Below are positions 1 to 10,557 of a stretch of 64,000 nucleotides of DNA, one piece after another; the stretch's first letter is position 1; every line of letters begins with the position of its first letter. Source of the stretch: Paraglaciecola algarum (GTDB lineage: Bacteria > Pseudomonadota > Gammaproteobacteria > Enterobacterales > Alteromonadaceae); assembly GCF_021532655.1 (NCBI RefSeq), contig NZ_JAKGAS010000005.1, forward strand, positions 302,751 to 366,750, given 5' to 3'. The notes beneath the pieces are model-generated. The model was not told the origin of the DNA, did not search any database, and worked only from the letters and a program-made list of their open reading frames with translations. A program made the translations under genes and the position numbers.

Positions 1-453
1 GAGTTTATCGGCGGCAAATAAGCTTCCGCCTGAGATAGCTTGAGTACGTATTTCTTTTGCTTTAGTTTCAGTCACAGGCGCAACCCACTCGCCAATGGAC
101 ATCACAAATAACACCATGAGTAATGCAGATTTCATAGCAGATAAAATAATATTCCAACGACTTTGCCCAGCAGATTGCATCACAACCAATTCACTATTAC
201 TGGCCAAAATCCCCATTCCTACTAACCCACCAATTAATGTGGCCATTGGAAAAAACTGTTCAATTTCTCGCGGCAGACTTAACATTACGTATATGCCAGC
301 TGTGGTCATATCATAACTACCACGGCCCACCTGTTTCATTTGTTCAATGAATTTAATCAGCCCACTGAGTCCAACTAATACACTCAAACTCATAGCGGTA
401 GTGGCCAATAATGTACGTGCAATATAAATATCGAGAATTTTAAACACGTACAT
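1..453 (-). CDS. lptG: LPS export permease LptG (3' end outside window)
   Basis: Inner-membrane permease subunit of the LptB2FG ABC complex that extracts lipopolysaccharide from the inner membrane and feeds it to LptC/LptA. The first 151 residues are visible, beginning MYVFKILDIYIARTLL, with a hydrophobic first helix and the conserved cytoplasmic stretch around SLPREIEQFFPMATLIGGL that couples to LptB. The ATG lies inside the 3' end of lptF (14-bp overlap), so the two are one transcription unit with coupled translation. The coding sequence runs off the left edge; the C-terminal jellyroll and last helices are not visible. Family assignment is secure from gene order (lptF then lptG) and sequence. 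Confidence 0.93.
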   Translation of the reverse strand, partial: MYVFKILDIYIARTLLATTAMSLSVLVGLSGLIKFIEQMKQVGRGSYDMTTAGIYVMLSLPREIEQFFPMATLIGGLVGMGILASNSELVVMQSAGQSRWNIILSAMKSALLMVLFVMSIGEWVAPVTETKAKEIRTQAISGGSLFAADKL

Positions 454-1549
454 CACCTTTAATTCTAGCTCTTAATTTGACACCTAAAGGCCTGCCTTTG
501 AGGATCAAAACACTGCCTATAAAAAACAGCACAGCATGTACCCACCATAAGCCAAGTTGTGGCGGAATATTGCCATCTTCAAGGGCTTTACGTCCTGCCA
601 TTAACAATAAAAAATACCCTAAGTACAACATCAGGGCTGGAAACATCTTACCAAATCGTCCTTGCCTTGGGTCTGCAGCACTTAGTGGTACAGCAATCAA
701 AACTAAAAAAGGTAAAGATAAAGGAATAGCAATTCGCCAATGTAACTCAGAAATAGCTTCGATAGATGGATCATTAATTAAATCCTGGGTCGCATAAGCG
801 GTAAGTTTTCGACGTTGTTTTTGTGTTTGTTGTTCTGCTATCTGAATTTGATATTCATCAAACTCTACAACACTATAATCTTGCTGGCCTAACTTTCCTT
901 CGTACTGTTTACCTTGGTTAAGCACTAATTTTTCAGCCCCATCTGGACTGGCGATCACCCCACCGGTTGCTGCATATACTATTCGAACATTATGATCAGT
1001 TTCGCCTTCACCACGTTGGGCCAAAAACACTTTTCTAAGGCCCTGCTCACCATTATCGATATCATGCACGAACATCACAGCTTCTTGGTTAGCGGTTTGT
1101 TGGAAACGACCAGCGATTAAACTAGTTAAACCGCTTTTTGCACCTAACTCATCTTCTAACTGATATTCACTTTCAACCGCAAGAGGCGCCAACCATAGCG
1201 TTAATAATGCTGTAACTACAGACATACTAACCGCCAATACCATCATGACTCTGGTGATATACCATTCACTAATCCCACAGGCCCGCATCACTGCCATTTC
1301 ACTATCTACATACAATCGCCCGTGAGCCAACATAATGCCTAAGAATAAACTTAAGGGTAAAACTAAAGATGCCAACACAGGTGTACTTAAAGCTAAAAAG
1401 CCCAAGACTAATCCTGCCGGAATTTCACCGTTTGAGGCTTCCGCCAAAACACGTACAAACTTTTGAGTAATAAAAATAGCCATTAGTAGCATAAAAACTG
1501 CGACTTGAGACTTAAGCGTTTCAACAACTAAATAGCGGAAAATAAGCAC
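440..1549 (-). CDS. lptF: LPS export permease LptF
   Basis: Partner of LptG in the LptB2FG lipopolysaccharide transporter. The 369-residue length is normal for the YjgP/YjgQ family. It opens with an amphipathic N-terminus (MLIFRYLVVETLKSQ, close to E. coli LptF), then transmembrane helices, a periplasmic jellyroll region at about 120-265, and three C-terminal helices (VPLSAADPRQGRFGKM precedes the last pair). The start is GTG at 1549-1547; there is no in-frame ATG matching the family N-terminus and the Shine-Dalgarno is weak. It is divergent from pepA, the common gammaproteobacterial arrangement. Its stop overlaps the lptG start. Confidence 0.95.
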   Translation of the reverse strand: MLIFRYLVVETLKSQVAVFMLLMAIFITQKFVRVLAEASNGEIPAGLVLGFLALSTPVLASLVLPLSLFLGIMLAHGRLYVDSEMAVMRACGISEWYITRVMMVLAVSMSVVTALLTLWLAPLAVESEYQLEDELGAKSGLTSLIAGRFQQTANQEAVMFVHDIDNGEQGLRKVFLAQRGEGETDHNVRIVYAATGGVIASPDGAEKLVLNQGKQYEGKLGQQDYSVVEFDEYQIQIAEQQTQKQRRKLTAYATQDLINDPSIEAISELHWRIAIPLSLPFLVLIAVPLSAADPRQGRFGKMFPALMLYLGYFLLLMAGRKALEDGNIPPQLGLWWVHAVLFFIGSVLILKGRPLGVKLRARIKGDVRV

Positions 1550-1823
1550 AATGTATCCATAGGAAAAGTAGTATTTTTAGTGGCACTATGGGAAATTTTA
1601 AGTAAACTTAACGTTTTCACAAGTTTAATTTAATAATAGCCCGAAAATAGGCGCTAAAACCTTTAATGATTTTAGATTAAGTCCGGCTAAAGTTAATCTT
1701 ACAATATAATCACTGTATAACCCAATCATGACATTTGAATAAATTAAAAAAGTTGCTTTTGAATGTTATTTTTAAAATTAAGTTTACAGTTAATTTTTGA
1801 TCGTTTACTACCGAGGAATGATA

Positions 1824-3329
1824 GTGGAATTTAGCGTTAAGAGTGGCAGCCCAGAAAAACAACGCAGTGCCTGTATTGTAGTAGGTGTGTTTGAACCAAG
1901 ACGGTTGACCTCAGTGGCAGAACAACTAGATATAATTAGTGAAGGGTACATTAGTAATCTGCTAAGAAGAGGTGATTTGGAAGGGCAAGCAGGGCAAATG
2001 TTACTCCTACATCATGTGCCTAACATTCTTAGCGAACGAGTATTGCTAGTGGGTTGTGGTAAAGAAAGAGAATTAGACGAGCGACAATATAAACAAATTA
2101 TTTCTAAAACTATCAAAACCTTAAATGAAACTGGCTCAATGGAAGCGGTAAGCTTTTTAACTGAATTGCATGTTAAGGGCCGAGATACCTACTGGAAAGT
2201 CCGTCAAGCTGTTGAAGCCACCCAAGATTCTTTATATACATTTTTGCAGCTTAAAACCAAAAAAGGCGAATTACGCCGTCCTTTACGTAAAATTGTATTT
2301 AATGTGCCTACTCGTCGCGAGTTACCTGCAGGTGAGCGTGCATTAGCTCATGGATTAGCAGTATCTGAGGGGTGTAAAACAGCCAAAGATGTAGCCAATA
2401 TGCCGCCTAATATTTGTAATCCATTGTATTTGCTACAACAAGCTGAACAATTTGCCGAAGTTTACCCGAACTTAAGCGTAAGCTCAGTTAACGAAAAACA
2501 AATGGACGAGTTAGGTATGCATTCATACCTAGCGGTTGGTCGAGGTTCAGTGAATGAATCTATTATGACCATAATGGAACACAAAGGTGGGCCAGCTGGT
2601 CAAGCGCCAATAGTGTTAGTGGGTAAAGGTTTAACTTTTGACTCTGGCGGAATTTCAATCAAACCAAGCGATGGTATGGATGAAATGAAGTACGACATGG
2701 GCGGTGCGGCCGGCGTATTAGGCGCCATGCATACCGTTTGTGAATTGAACCTACCGATTAACATTGTAGGTGTATTGGCTGGCTGCGAAAACATGCCAGA
2801 CGCTAATGCCTATCGGCCTGGCGACATATTAACTACCATGTCAGGCCAAACAGTAGAAGTGCTCAATACTGATGCAGAAGGCCGTTTGGTGTTATGTGAT
2901 GCGTTAACTTATGTAGAACGTTTTGATCCAGAATTAGTAGTAGACGTAGCGACTCTCACTGGTGCTTGCGTAATTGCATTAGGCAAACATGCTACTGGCG
3001 TTATGAGTAATCATAACCCGCTAGCCCATGAGTTAATTAATGCCTCAGAGCAAAGTGGTGACAAGGCTTGGCGCCTACCTTTATGGGACGAGTATCAAGA
3101 ACAAATTGAAAGCCCTTTTGCCGATATGGCAAATATTGGTGGCCGACCCGCTGGCACCATTACAGCAGCTTGTTTCTTATCTCGTTTTACCCGCAAATAT
3201 AACTGGGCGCATATGGATGTTGCAGGCACAGCTTGGGTAAGTGGTAAAAACAAGGGCTCAACCGGCAGACCTGTACCTATGCTGTCACAATTTTTGATGA
3301 ACCGCTCCGGCATAGAAACCGAAGACTAA
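1824..3329 (+). CDS. pepA: Cytosol (leucyl) aminopeptidase PepA
   Basis: M17 family dimetal aminopeptidase that removes N-terminal residues from peptides in the cytoplasm; in E. coli PepA is also a DNA-binding accessory protein. Visible motifs are [11 protein letters not shown] (metal/active-site lysine and aspartate) and the M17 signature [10 protein letters not shown] near residue 348. The reading frame is open further upstream (TTG 1797, ATG 1818). GTG 1824 is chosen because GAGGA at 1813-1817 sits 6 nt before it and the product then begins [14 protein letters not shown], as in E. coli. This gives 501 residues, a normal length. It is the first gene of pepA-holC-valS and diverges from lptF across a 274-bp AT-rich region. 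Confidence 0.95.
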   Translation: MEFSVKSGSPEKQRSACIVVGVFEPRRLTSVAEQLDIISEGYISNLLRRGDLEGQAGQMLLLHHVPNILSERVLLVGCGKERELDERQYKQIISKTIKTLNETGSMEAVSFLTELHVKGRDTYWKVRQAVEATQDSLYTFLQLKTKKGELRRPLRKIVFNVPTRRELPAGERALAHGLAVSEGCKTAKDVANMPPNICNPLYLLQQAEQFAEVYPNLSVSSVNEKQMDELGMHSYLAVGRGSVNESIMTIMEHKGGPAGQAPIVLVGKGLTFDSGGISIKPSDGMDEMKYDMGGAAGVLGAMHTVCELNLPINIVGVLAGCENMPDANAYRPGDILTTMSGQTVEVLNTDAEGRLVLCDALTYVERFDPELVVDVATLTGACVIALGKHATGVMSNHNPLAHELINASEQSGDKAWRLPLWDEYQEQIESPFADMANIGGRPAGTITAACFLSRFTRKYNWAHMDVAGTAWVSGKNKGSTGRPVPMLSQFLMNRSGIETED

Positions 3330-3360
3330 CCTTTAGTCATTAATTAAGGCCTTGAAATAA

Positions 3361-3828
3361 ATGTCAAACGTGACGTTTTATCTACTTGATGAAACAGCAG
3401 AAATAAATCAACAGCCAGCGCATTTTGCCCTGGCTTGTTTATTAGCAACCCAACATTACCGACAAAAACAAAAGTGTTTGATTTATTGCCAGAATCAACA
3501 ACAAGCTGAACAGTTTGATGAATTGTTATGGCAACTGCCTAACGACGCTTTTGTTCCACACAATTTAGCTGGTGAAGGTCCTGTTGGCGGTGCACCGGTA
3601 GAAATTTGTTGGCAACCACCGAGTCAATTTAACCGCCCAGTATTAATTAATTTGACTGATCATATTCCGGCTTTTCATCAACGATTTAGGCAAGTCATTG
3701 ATTTTGTACCCGCTTTAGAAGCATTGAAAGTACAAGCCAGAGAACGATATAAACATTATAGAGCAGCAGGAAATCAACTCGATACCCTGCCCGCCTCTAG
3801 CATTAACGAGACACAACACCATGGATAA
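3361..3828 (+). CDS. holC: DNA polymerase III chi subunit HolC
   Basis: Chi subunit of the replicative clamp-loader complex; with psi it links the holoenzyme to single-stranded DNA-binding protein. The 155-residue protein has the family's N-terminal pattern: [12 protein letters not shown], a helix rich in A/Q ([19 protein letters not shown]), the hydrophobic strand around [18 protein letters not shown], and the late [23 protein letters not shown] segment. It lies between pepA and valS, the standard context for holC. Its last 8 bp overlap the valS start, so the two are translationally coupled. Confidence 0.92.
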   Translation: MSNVTFYLLDETAEINQQPAHFALACLLATQHYRQKQKCLIYCQNQQQAEQFDELLWQLPNDAFVPHNLAGEGPVGGAPVEICWQPPSQFNRPVLINLTDHIPAFHQRFRQVIDFVPALEALKVQARERYKHYRAAGNQLDTLPASSINETQHHG

Positions 3829-6673
3829 GACTTTTAATCCACAAAATATTGAACAAAAAATTTATCAAAACTGGGAAGATAGTGGACAGTTTAAACCTTC
3901 GGGCGAAGGTGAACCTTATTGCATTATGATCCCACCACCTAATGTGACTGGCAGTCTGCACATGGGCCACGCATTTCAACAAACCATAATGGATGCCCTG
4001 ACCCGCTATAAACGTATGTCTGGCAACAATACCTTATGGCAAGTCGGTACAGATCACGCTGGTATCGCTACACAAATGGTAGTTGAGCGTAAACTCGCAG
4101 CAGAAAACGGCCCTACTCGTAAAGAATTAGGCCGCGATAAATTTATTGAAAAAATATGGGATTGGAAAGCTGAATCTGGCAACACTATCACCAATCAAAT
4201 GCGCCGATTGGGTACTTCTGTAGATTGGGATCGTGAAAGATTCACTATGGATGAAGGACTGTCTAGTGCGGTAAATGAAGTGTTTGTGCGCCTGCATGCT
4301 GAAGATCTAATCTATCGTGGTAAACGTCTGGTTAACTGGGATCCTAAATTACAAACGGCCATTTCTGATCTTGAAGTCGAAAACAAAGACAAAAAAGGTT
4401 TCATGTGGCATTTTCGTTATCCATTAGCTGACGGCGTAAAAACAGCAGACGGCAAAGATTATTTAATTGTAGCCACTACTCGGCCAGAAACCGTATTAGG
4501 CGACACTGGTGTTGCGGTTAACCCAGAAGATCCTCGCTATAAAGAGCTAATCGGTAAATTTATCGACTTGCCTTTAGTTAATCGTCGGATCCCTATTGTT
4601 GGTGATGAACATGCTGACATGGAAAAAGGCACGGGTTGTGTAAAAATCACCCCAGCTCACGACTTTAACGATTACGAAGTAGGTAAACGTCACAAATTAC
4701 CTATGATCAACATTTTGACTTTCACCGGAGAAATTCGCCAGCAAGCTGAAGTTTTTGATACCAATGGTGAAGCCAGTGATGTTGAAAGTTCAAACTTACC
4801 AAAAGCATTTCAGGGCTTAGAAAGATTTGCTGCCCGTAAGGCAGTGGTGGCTAAGTTTGAAGAAATTGATTTATTGGATGAAATTAAAGATCACGACTTA
4901 ACTGTTCCGTATGGTGACAGAGGCGGCGTGGTAATAGAGCCAATGTTAACTGACCAATGGTATGTGCGTGCAGCCCCCTTAGCTAAAGTGGCCACCGAAG
5001 CGGTGACCAACGGCGATATTCAATTCGTGCCTAAACAATACGAAAACATGTACTTCTCTTGGATGAACGATATTCAAGATTGGTGTATTTCTCGTCAATT
5101 GTGGTGGGGCCATAGAATTCCAGCATGGTACGACGAGAGCGGAAAAGTGTATGTAGGCCGTGATGAAGCACAAGTACGCGAAGACAATAATCTATCTGCC
5201 GATGTCAAACTTAGACAAGACGAGGATGTGTTGGATACCTGGTTCTCATCTGCTTTGTGGACATTTTCTACCTTAGGTTGGCCAGAAAATACCGAAGACT
5301 TAAAAACCTTCCACCCGACCGATGTACTGGTCACAGGTTTTGACATTATTTTCTTCTGGGTGGCCAGAATGATCATGATGACTATGCATTTCATCAAAGA
5401 TGAAAATGGCAAACCTCAAGTGCCATTTAAAACTGTGTATGTTACTGGCTTAATTCGAGATGACGAAGGCAACAAGATGTCTAAGTCAAAAGGTAACGTC
5501 ATCGATCCTTTGGATATGATCGACGGCATCTCGTTAGACGAATTATTAGAAAAACGTACAGGCAATATGATGCAGCCTAAAATGGCTGAAAAAATCAAAA
5601 AACAAACCACTAAACAATTCCCTGATGGTATTGAGTCTCACGGAACAGACGCATTACGCTTCACTTTAGCTGCTTTAGCCTCTACAGGTCGCGACATTAA
5701 CTGGGATATGAAACGTTTAGAAGGTTATCGCAACTTCTGTAACAAGTTGTGGAATGCCAGTAACTTTGTATTAATGAACACTCAAGAGTTTGATTGTGGA
5801 TTTAACTCAGCTAATGAAATGACATTATCTTTGGCTGATAAATGGATTATGGGGCAATATCAGCAAACCATTAAAGCCTATCGCGAAGCTATGGACACCT
5901 ATCGCTTCGATATTGCTGCAAAAATTCTGTATGAATTCACCTGGGATCAATTCTGCGGCTGGTATATTGAATTGACTAAACCTATCATTCTTAAAGGCAA
6001 TACTGAACAACAGCGTGGAACTCGCCATACTTTAATCACTGTATTAGAGTCTTTGCTTAAACTCATGCATCCCATCATGCCATTTATCACTGAAACCATT
6101 TGGCAAAGTGTCGCACCATTAGCCAATTGCCAGTCTGCAACCATAATGAATCAAGCTTATCCTGAATATGATGAGTCAAAAGTGGATGCAACTGCTATGG
6201 CCGATTTGGAGTGGGTAAAAGGTTTTGTATTAGCCATTAGAACCATTCGTGGTGAAATGGACATAGCACCCAGCAAACCGCTTTCGGTATTACTGCGTAA
6301 TGCTTCTAATGAAGACCTAAGGCGTTTAGACGAAAACCGCATATTCTTAGAATCTATGGCTAAGTTAGAAGCAGCCACGCCATTAAATGACGACGAGCAA
6401 GCTCCAGCTTGTGCCACTTCGTTATTAGGATCCTTAGAAATCATGATCCCAATGGCCGGCTTAATTGATAAAGACGCAGAATTAGCTCGAATTAACAAAG
6501 CTTTAGATAAACTTGAAAAAGATTGCGCAAGAACACAAGGCAAGTTAAGTAACGAGAAGTTTGTAAGCAATGCTCCACCAGCCGTTATCGACAAGGAAAA
6601 AGCCAAACTAGCTGATTTTAGTATGCAGATAGATAAACTAAAGGAGCAACAAGAGACTATTTCTAACCTCTAA
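3821..6673 (+). CDS. valS: Valyl-tRNA synthetase
   Basis: Class Ia aminoacyl-tRNA synthetase that charges tRNA-Val and edits mis-activated threonine in its CP1 domain. The 950-residue protein shows the HIGH-type motif [13 protein letters not shown] near residues 39-51, the editing-domain signature [17 protein letters not shown], the lysine loop NKMSKSKGN near residue 552, and a C-terminal tRNA-binding coiled coil (from about 885: [20 protein letters not shown]). All expected parts are present at normal length. It overlaps holC by 8 bp and is the last gene before a strong terminator. Confidence 0.97.
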   Translation: MDKTFNPQNIEQKIYQNWEDSGQFKPSGEGEPYCIMIPPPNVTGSLHMGHAFQQTIMDALTRYKRMSGNNTLWQVGTDHAGIATQMVVERKLAAENGPTRKELGRDKFIEKIWDWKAESGNTITNQMRRLGTSVDWDRERFTMDEGLSSAVNEVFVRLHAEDLIYRGKRLVNWDPKLQTAISDLEVENKDKKGFMWHFRYPLADGVKTADGKDYLIVATTRPETVLGDTGVAVNPEDPRYKELIGKFIDLPLVNRRIPIVGDEHADMEKGTGCVKITPAHDFNDYEVGKRHKLPMINILTFTGEIRQQAEVFDTNGEASDVESSNLPKAFQGLERFAARKAVVAKFEEIDLLDEIKDHDLTVPYGDRGGVVIEPMLTDQWYVRAAPLAKVATEAVTNGDIQFVPKQYENMYFSWMNDIQDWCISRQLWWGHRIPAWYDESGKVYVGRDEAQVREDNNLSADVKLRQDEDVLDTWFSSALWTFSTLGWPENTEDLKTFHPTDVLVTGFDIIFFWVARMIMMTMHFIKDENGKPQVPFKTVYVTGLIRDDEGNKMSKSKGNVIDPLDMIDGISLDELLEKRTGNMMQPKMAEKIKKQTTKQFPDGIESHGTDALRFTLAALASTGRDINWDMKRLEGYRNFCNKLWNASNFVLMNTQEFDCGFNSANEMTLSLADKWIMGQYQQTIKAYREAMDTYRFDIAAKILYEFTWDQFCGWYIELTKPIILKGNTEQQRGTRHTLITVLESLLKLMHPIMPFITETIWQSVAPLANCQSATIMNQAYPEYDESKVDATAMADLEWVKGFVLAIRTIRGEMDIAPSKPLSVLLRNASNEDLRRLDENRIFLESMAKLEAATPLNDDEQAPACATSLLGSLEIMIPMAGLIDKDAELARINKALDKLEKDCARTQGKLSNEKFVSNAPPAVIDKEKAKLADFSMQIDKLKEQQETISNL

Positions 6674-6710
6674 TCTAAGCTAGTTTACTAAAACTAAAGT
6701 TTTTACAAAT

Positions 6711-6747
6711 AAACCGTGATAGGCCTGCAGTCTTTCACGGTTTTTTG
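6711..6747 (+). terminator. Intrinsic terminator after valS
   Basis: Inverted arms AACCGTGA (6712-6719) and TCACGGTT (6735-6742) separated by 15 nt, followed directly by a T run (6741-6746). It lies 38 bp after the valS stop and closes the pepA-holC-valS unit. Confidence 0.85.
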
Positions 6748-6785
6748 TACAATGGAGTGTCATTTTTTTAAGTAGCGAAGTGTCA

Positions 6786-8279
6786 ATGCCGAAGTTAAGC
6801 ACCTTATTATTTTTAATGGGAACCTTTTTAGCAGCCACTAATTGCTTGGCTGATGATCAGCAAGTGCAAATAATCTTTGCTGCTAATATGCAGAATATCG
6901 CCAATTCCGATCAAGGTAATTATAGCCGCCTATCCTCTTTGTTAAATCAGCAACGTCAGATCCAAGAAAACAACAGCATATTTGTATTTGGAGGCGGCAG
7001 TCTAGGACCAAGCCCCATGGCAGGTTTTGATCGTGGGTCGCATATTGTTGATATTCTCAATTCACTTGAGCCCGATCTAATGACAGTGCGTAAACGAGAG
7101 TTTAGTTATTATGAAGATGAGTTATCACTTCGCTCTGATGAGGCAGCCTTTCCTCTTGTCGCCAGTAATATAATTGATCCCCTTACCTCTGGTAACATCG
7201 AAGGACTTTACAATAACGTTATCATTAACAAAAATGGACATAAAGTTGGGTTTCTTTCGATTCTTGAAGAAGAATTGGTGCAAGAATATTTACTCAATCG
7301 TGTAAAAGTTTTCGAATCCCAAACCATTGTTGAAGGGCAAGCTAAAAAACTACGTCGCCAAGGTGCCGACTTTGTAGTCATGGTTTTTTCTAAAAAACAT
7401 GCTTTTTATAAAGAACTATTAGACTCAGGTTTAATAAATATTGCTATAAGGGCTCGCTCTGACCGTGATAATGCCAATTTAAATACGTTAACACACCCAA
7501 ATATTTTCAGTATTACTGACGACGATAGAGCGCTGCTATTAAATATTACATGGAGTGCTTCTAAACCTGACGATCCCACAGTAACCAGCCAGGAAGTTTT
7601 ATTAAATGAATATCCTGAAGACCCCCTCGTTAGTATGCAAATCAACGAATACAATCACAGACTAGATAGGCTACTCAACCAAACAATAGGCCAATTAAAT
7701 GTGCCTATAGATACATCTCGCGAATTAGTCCGTACCCAAGAAAATGCCTTTGCTAATTTTGTCACCGATACTCTACGAGAATATTACCAAGCAGATGTTG
7801 CATTTATTAATGGCGGTTCAATTCGAGGCAATAAAAAATACATAGCCAATACCATTTTAACTCGCAGAGATATTGCCACCGAACTCCCCTATAGAAATCG
7901 AGTGACTAGAGCATCAGCCACAGGTGAGCAAATTCGCCAAGCCTTAGAACATGGGGTAAGTGAAGTAGAACTCATTAGAGGCCGATTCTTACATGTTTCT
8001 GGATTATCCTACAGCTTTAGCAGTACTCAACCGTCAGGTAATAGAGTGACAAACATCAAAATAAACGGAATGCCAATTGATTTAAATAAAAGGTATTTAG
8101 TGGCTACAGATGACTATTTAGCCAACGGCGGGGATGGGTTTGATAGCCTATCTAATAAACTAGATTCCACATCCTCAAATACCGCTCTTCCGCTGATTTC
8201 TGATATCGTAATTTTAAATATCCAAAAACTTGGCAAGATTGCCCCTCTTATAGAGTCTAGAGTAGTGAGGCTAGATTAA
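6786..8279 (+). CDS. Periplasmic 5'-nucleotidase/UshA-like protein with degenerate catalytic domain
   Basis: About 497 residues: a signal peptide (MPKLSTLLFLMGTFLAATNCLA), a metallophosphatase-like N-terminal domain and a C-terminal 5_nucleotid_C domain (from about residue 300). The C-terminal domain keeps FINGGSIRG, ELPYRNRV and the NGGDGFDSL substrate loop. The N-terminal domain has lost the dimetal motifs: the D-x-H strand reads IIFAANMQNI, the GD motif reads FGGGSLGP, and the GNHE/D motif reads VRKREFSYY. A catalytically dead, ligand-binding role is therefore inferred. The stop overlaps the ATG of the following diguanylate cyclase (TAATG), which suggests it senses a periplasmic nucleotide-like ligand for that enzyme. 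ATG 6786 is preferred over in-frame GTG 6780, as GAAG lies 6 nt upstream. Confidence 0.85.
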   Translation: MPKLSTLLFLMGTFLAATNCLADDQQVQIIFAANMQNIANSDQGNYSRLSSLLNQQRQIQENNSIFVFGGGSLGPSPMAGFDRGSHIVDILNSLEPDLMTVRKREFSYYEDELSLRSDEAAFPLVASNIIDPLTSGNIEGLYNNVIINKNGHKVGFLSILEEELVQEYLLNRVKVFESQTIVEGQAKKLRRQGADFVVMVFSKKHAFYKELLDSGLINIAIRARSDRDNANLNTLTHPNIFSITDDDRALLLNITWSASKPDDPTVTSQEVLLNEYPEDPLVSMQINEYNHRLDRLLNQTIGQLNVPIDTSRELVRTQENAFANFVTDTLREYYQADVAFINGGSIRGNKKYIANTILTRRDIATELPYRNRVTRASATGEQIRQALEHGVSEVELIRGRFLHVSGLSYSFSSTQPSGNRVTNIKINGMPIDLNKRYLVATDDYLANGGDGFDSLSNKLDSTSSNTALPLISDIVILNIQKLGKIAPLIESRVVRLD

Positions 8280-9922
8280 TGAAAAAACCAAACAATGTAC
8301 GTATTCCTTTAATACGCTTTTTTGGTATTGCTTTGTCTATCATACTATCCTTATTTTTATTGGTAACTTGGTTGACCTTTTCCCGACTAGTTAACTTTGA
8401 AACTGTACTTAAAAATTTTTCCGAACAAGCACTTCCTACTATAGTGCTTTCAGGGGAATTATATAATGAAGCTTCACAATTGTTACAATTTACCGATTTA
8501 CTTGCTAATGCGAACTCAGACGCAGCTAAACGACTAGCCGAGCAAGAATTGAATACCTACATAAGGAAGATTAAAAGTTTATCTAGTAAAAAACTAGATG
8601 ACAGTTTTCTAGATAAGCAGCTAGAAATTATTAATCTTGAACTACTCGAGTTTTCTGACTTAATCTGGCAAAGAGCAGACATCAATAAAAAACTAGCCGC
8701 TAAACGACAAAACATGTACACCTTGTTTACCCATGCTTTTGATTTAATTCAACAATCTCCCCGTAAACCTTCATATTCTGACTCTGAAGAAAGCTGGATT
8801 TCACAATTATCAAGATTGATGTTAATCACAGATCAAGCGATTAATGCCAAACGAATGCAAGAGGTACGAGGTTTATTTGCAAGAGTTAAGCAGCAAGTTA
8901 TGAGTATTCAAATTACTGATACAAAACATGCAAACACGATTGAACAACAAAATATAATTCGAACTATTAAACATACAATATTTGCATCAGATGGATTGGA
9001 ACATCTAGTTATCTCGCATCTAAAGTTAACCGGAAGAGTAAAAGGTAGAGAAAACTTTATGCGCCACCTAATCGAAGATTTTTCTCGATTATTAGAAATA
9101 ACAACTAACGAGACAAAAACCAATATATTTAAGCAAGTAGCTTTATCTGTAGAAGATACAGAAAATCAGATAAATACCATAGGTGGTATTATTTTGATGG
9201 CCATAATTTTAATGTTTATTATCTTATTCTTTATTCAAAATAGGATCTTAAAAAGATTACAAAACGTTAATCTAATGGTGCAAAACAAAATTAAGGGCCA
9301 GGAAGGTAGAAATGTCATAACTGGTAATGACGAAATTACAGATTTGGCTGACGCATTTAACAAATTTGCCGACACTATTGAAATACAAAAAGAAAAGTTA
9401 GAGCTTATGTCTTTGACAGATGGATTAACTAAAATAGCAAACCGCCGAGCACTAGATATTAGATTACAACACGACATTGAATTGTCAGTCAGACAAAAGT
9501 TCTCGGTCGCTGTATTACTTATAGATATAGACTTTTTCAAACTGTATAACGACAATTATGGTCACTCCGCAGGTGATGAGTGCCTAAAATCTATTGCCCA
9601 AATCATCTCTAACGCACTACAAAGAGAAAGTGACTTTGTGGCTCGTTATGGTGGCGAAGAGTTTGTTTGTGTATTACCTAATACAGATTTACCTGGTGCA
9701 TTGGAAAGGGTTCAACACATTTTTGAATCTATACAATCGCAAAATCTAGCTCACGAATATAGTTCAATAGACAAGAGAGTTACCATAAGTATGGGAGTAG
9801 CAATTTCCACTCCACAACAGGTATTAATGCCTGAAGCCATACTAAAGCAAGCAGACGTCGCTCTTTATATGGCAAAACATGCAGGTAAAAACACCTATAA
9901 AGTGTATTCTAGCAATATGTAA
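8279..9922 (+). CDS. Membrane diguanylate cyclase (HAMP-GGDEF)
   Basis: Synthesises cyclic di-GMP from two GTP at the inner membrane. The 547 residues comprise TM1 (about 12-34), a largely helical periplasmic region of about 265 residues with no recognised domain name, TM2 (about 300-320), a HAMP-like linker (VNLMVQNKIKGQ...DEITDLADAFNKFADTI) and a GGDEF domain. The active site is GGEEF near 458 with an allosteric I-site RESD five residues upstream, so the enzyme is predicted active and product-inhibited. Translation is coupled to the upstream degenerate nucleotidase by TAATG, marking the pair as a two-gene signalling unit. The ligand is unknown. Confidence 0.92.
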   Translation: MKKPNNVRIPLIRFFGIALSIILSLFLLVTWLTFSRLVNFETVLKNFSEQALPTIVLSGELYNEASQLLQFTDLLANANSDAAKRLAEQELNTYIRKIKSLSSKKLDDSFLDKQLEIINLELLEFSDLIWQRADINKKLAAKRQNMYTLFTHAFDLIQQSPRKPSYSDSEESWISQLSRLMLITDQAINAKRMQEVRGLFARVKQQVMSIQITDTKHANTIEQQNIIRTIKHTIFASDGLEHLVISHLKLTGRVKGRENFMRHLIEDFSRLLEITTNETKTNIFKQVALSVEDTENQINTIGGIILMAIILMFIILFFIQNRILKRLQNVNLMVQNKIKGQEGRNVITGNDEITDLADAFNKFADTIEIQKEKLELMSLTDGLTKIANRRALDIRLQHDIELSVRQKFSVAVLLIDIDFFKLYNDNYGHSAGDECLKSIAQIISNALQRESDFVARYGGEEFVCVLPNTDLPGALERVQHIFESIQSQNLAHEYSSIDKRVTISMGVAISTPQQVLMPEAILKQADVALYMAKHAGKNTYKVYSSNM

Positions 9923-9964
9923 TGGTCGGCCACTTTGGATTAATTTAATTACCAGCCCAAAAAC

Positions 9965-10495
9965 TTACGACTTGTTAACTTCAACTAAGTTTTTAAACTC
10001 TTGATTAAACCATCGTTTAAGCATGTTTTTTTCGTAACGCAAGCCGTCCTTAGAAAAGTGACTATTGTGAGTCTGTAAAAAAGCCATATCTTTTAGTTTT
10101 ACATCAGCTTGTTGCACCAAATCATCTTTACCATCGATAAGTTGGTAACTGAAGTACATACGTGGAATATCCACTCCTTTAATCACCCTAATATCAGACG
10201 CACCATTACCAAAGCCAACAAATGATGACGGCCAAACATGCCCAGCTAAATCTAAATCCGTCACTTTCAACTTAAGCTTATGACCATCTGGTAGTGACTG
10301 TGCCAACTTTAAAATATACTCATCTAGCCGTTTAAAAGTAGACTGCTTAAATCTTTGTCGGCCACCATAAGACGCACGCACGTCGGTATACTTTTCTGGC
10401 TCATACCATTCAATTTCAAGCAAAGCTTGGCTGTAAGCCGAACCACTAAAGGTTGCGATAGAAAACATAACCAATGTATATACTAACTTTTGCAT
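9965..10495 (-). CDS. DUF3016 domain protein, secreted
   Basis: A 176-residue protein with a signal peptide (MQKLVYTLVMFSIATFSGSAYSQ) and a DUF3016-type body: an early IEWYEPEKYTDVR motif, LPDGHKLKLKVTDLDLAGHV and a C-terminal helical KNMLKRWFNQEF segment. Function is unknown; the family is common in Alteromonadales and Xanthomonadales as a periplasmic or envelope protein. GAGG 5 nt before the ATG supports the start. It converges with the diguanylate cyclase gene, 42 bp away. Confidence 0.8.
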   Translation of the reverse strand: MQKLVYTLVMFSIATFSGSAYSQALLEIEWYEPEKYTDVRASYGGRQRFKQSTFKRLDEYILKLAQSLPDGHKLKLKVTDLDLAGHVWPSSFVGFGNGASDIRVIKGVDIPRMYFSYQLIDGKDDLVQQADVKLKDMAFLQTHNSHFSKDGLRYEKNMLKRWFNQEFKNLVEVNKS

Positions 10496-10557
10496 ATTAA
10501 CCTCTTCATAATTGTTTCAACTTAGGAAGCTAGCTCCCTAAGTTATACCAATCAAGT

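Noticed and set aside
477..797. Plus-strand frame opposite lptF
   Set aside because: Shadow of the lptF reading frame; no independent support.
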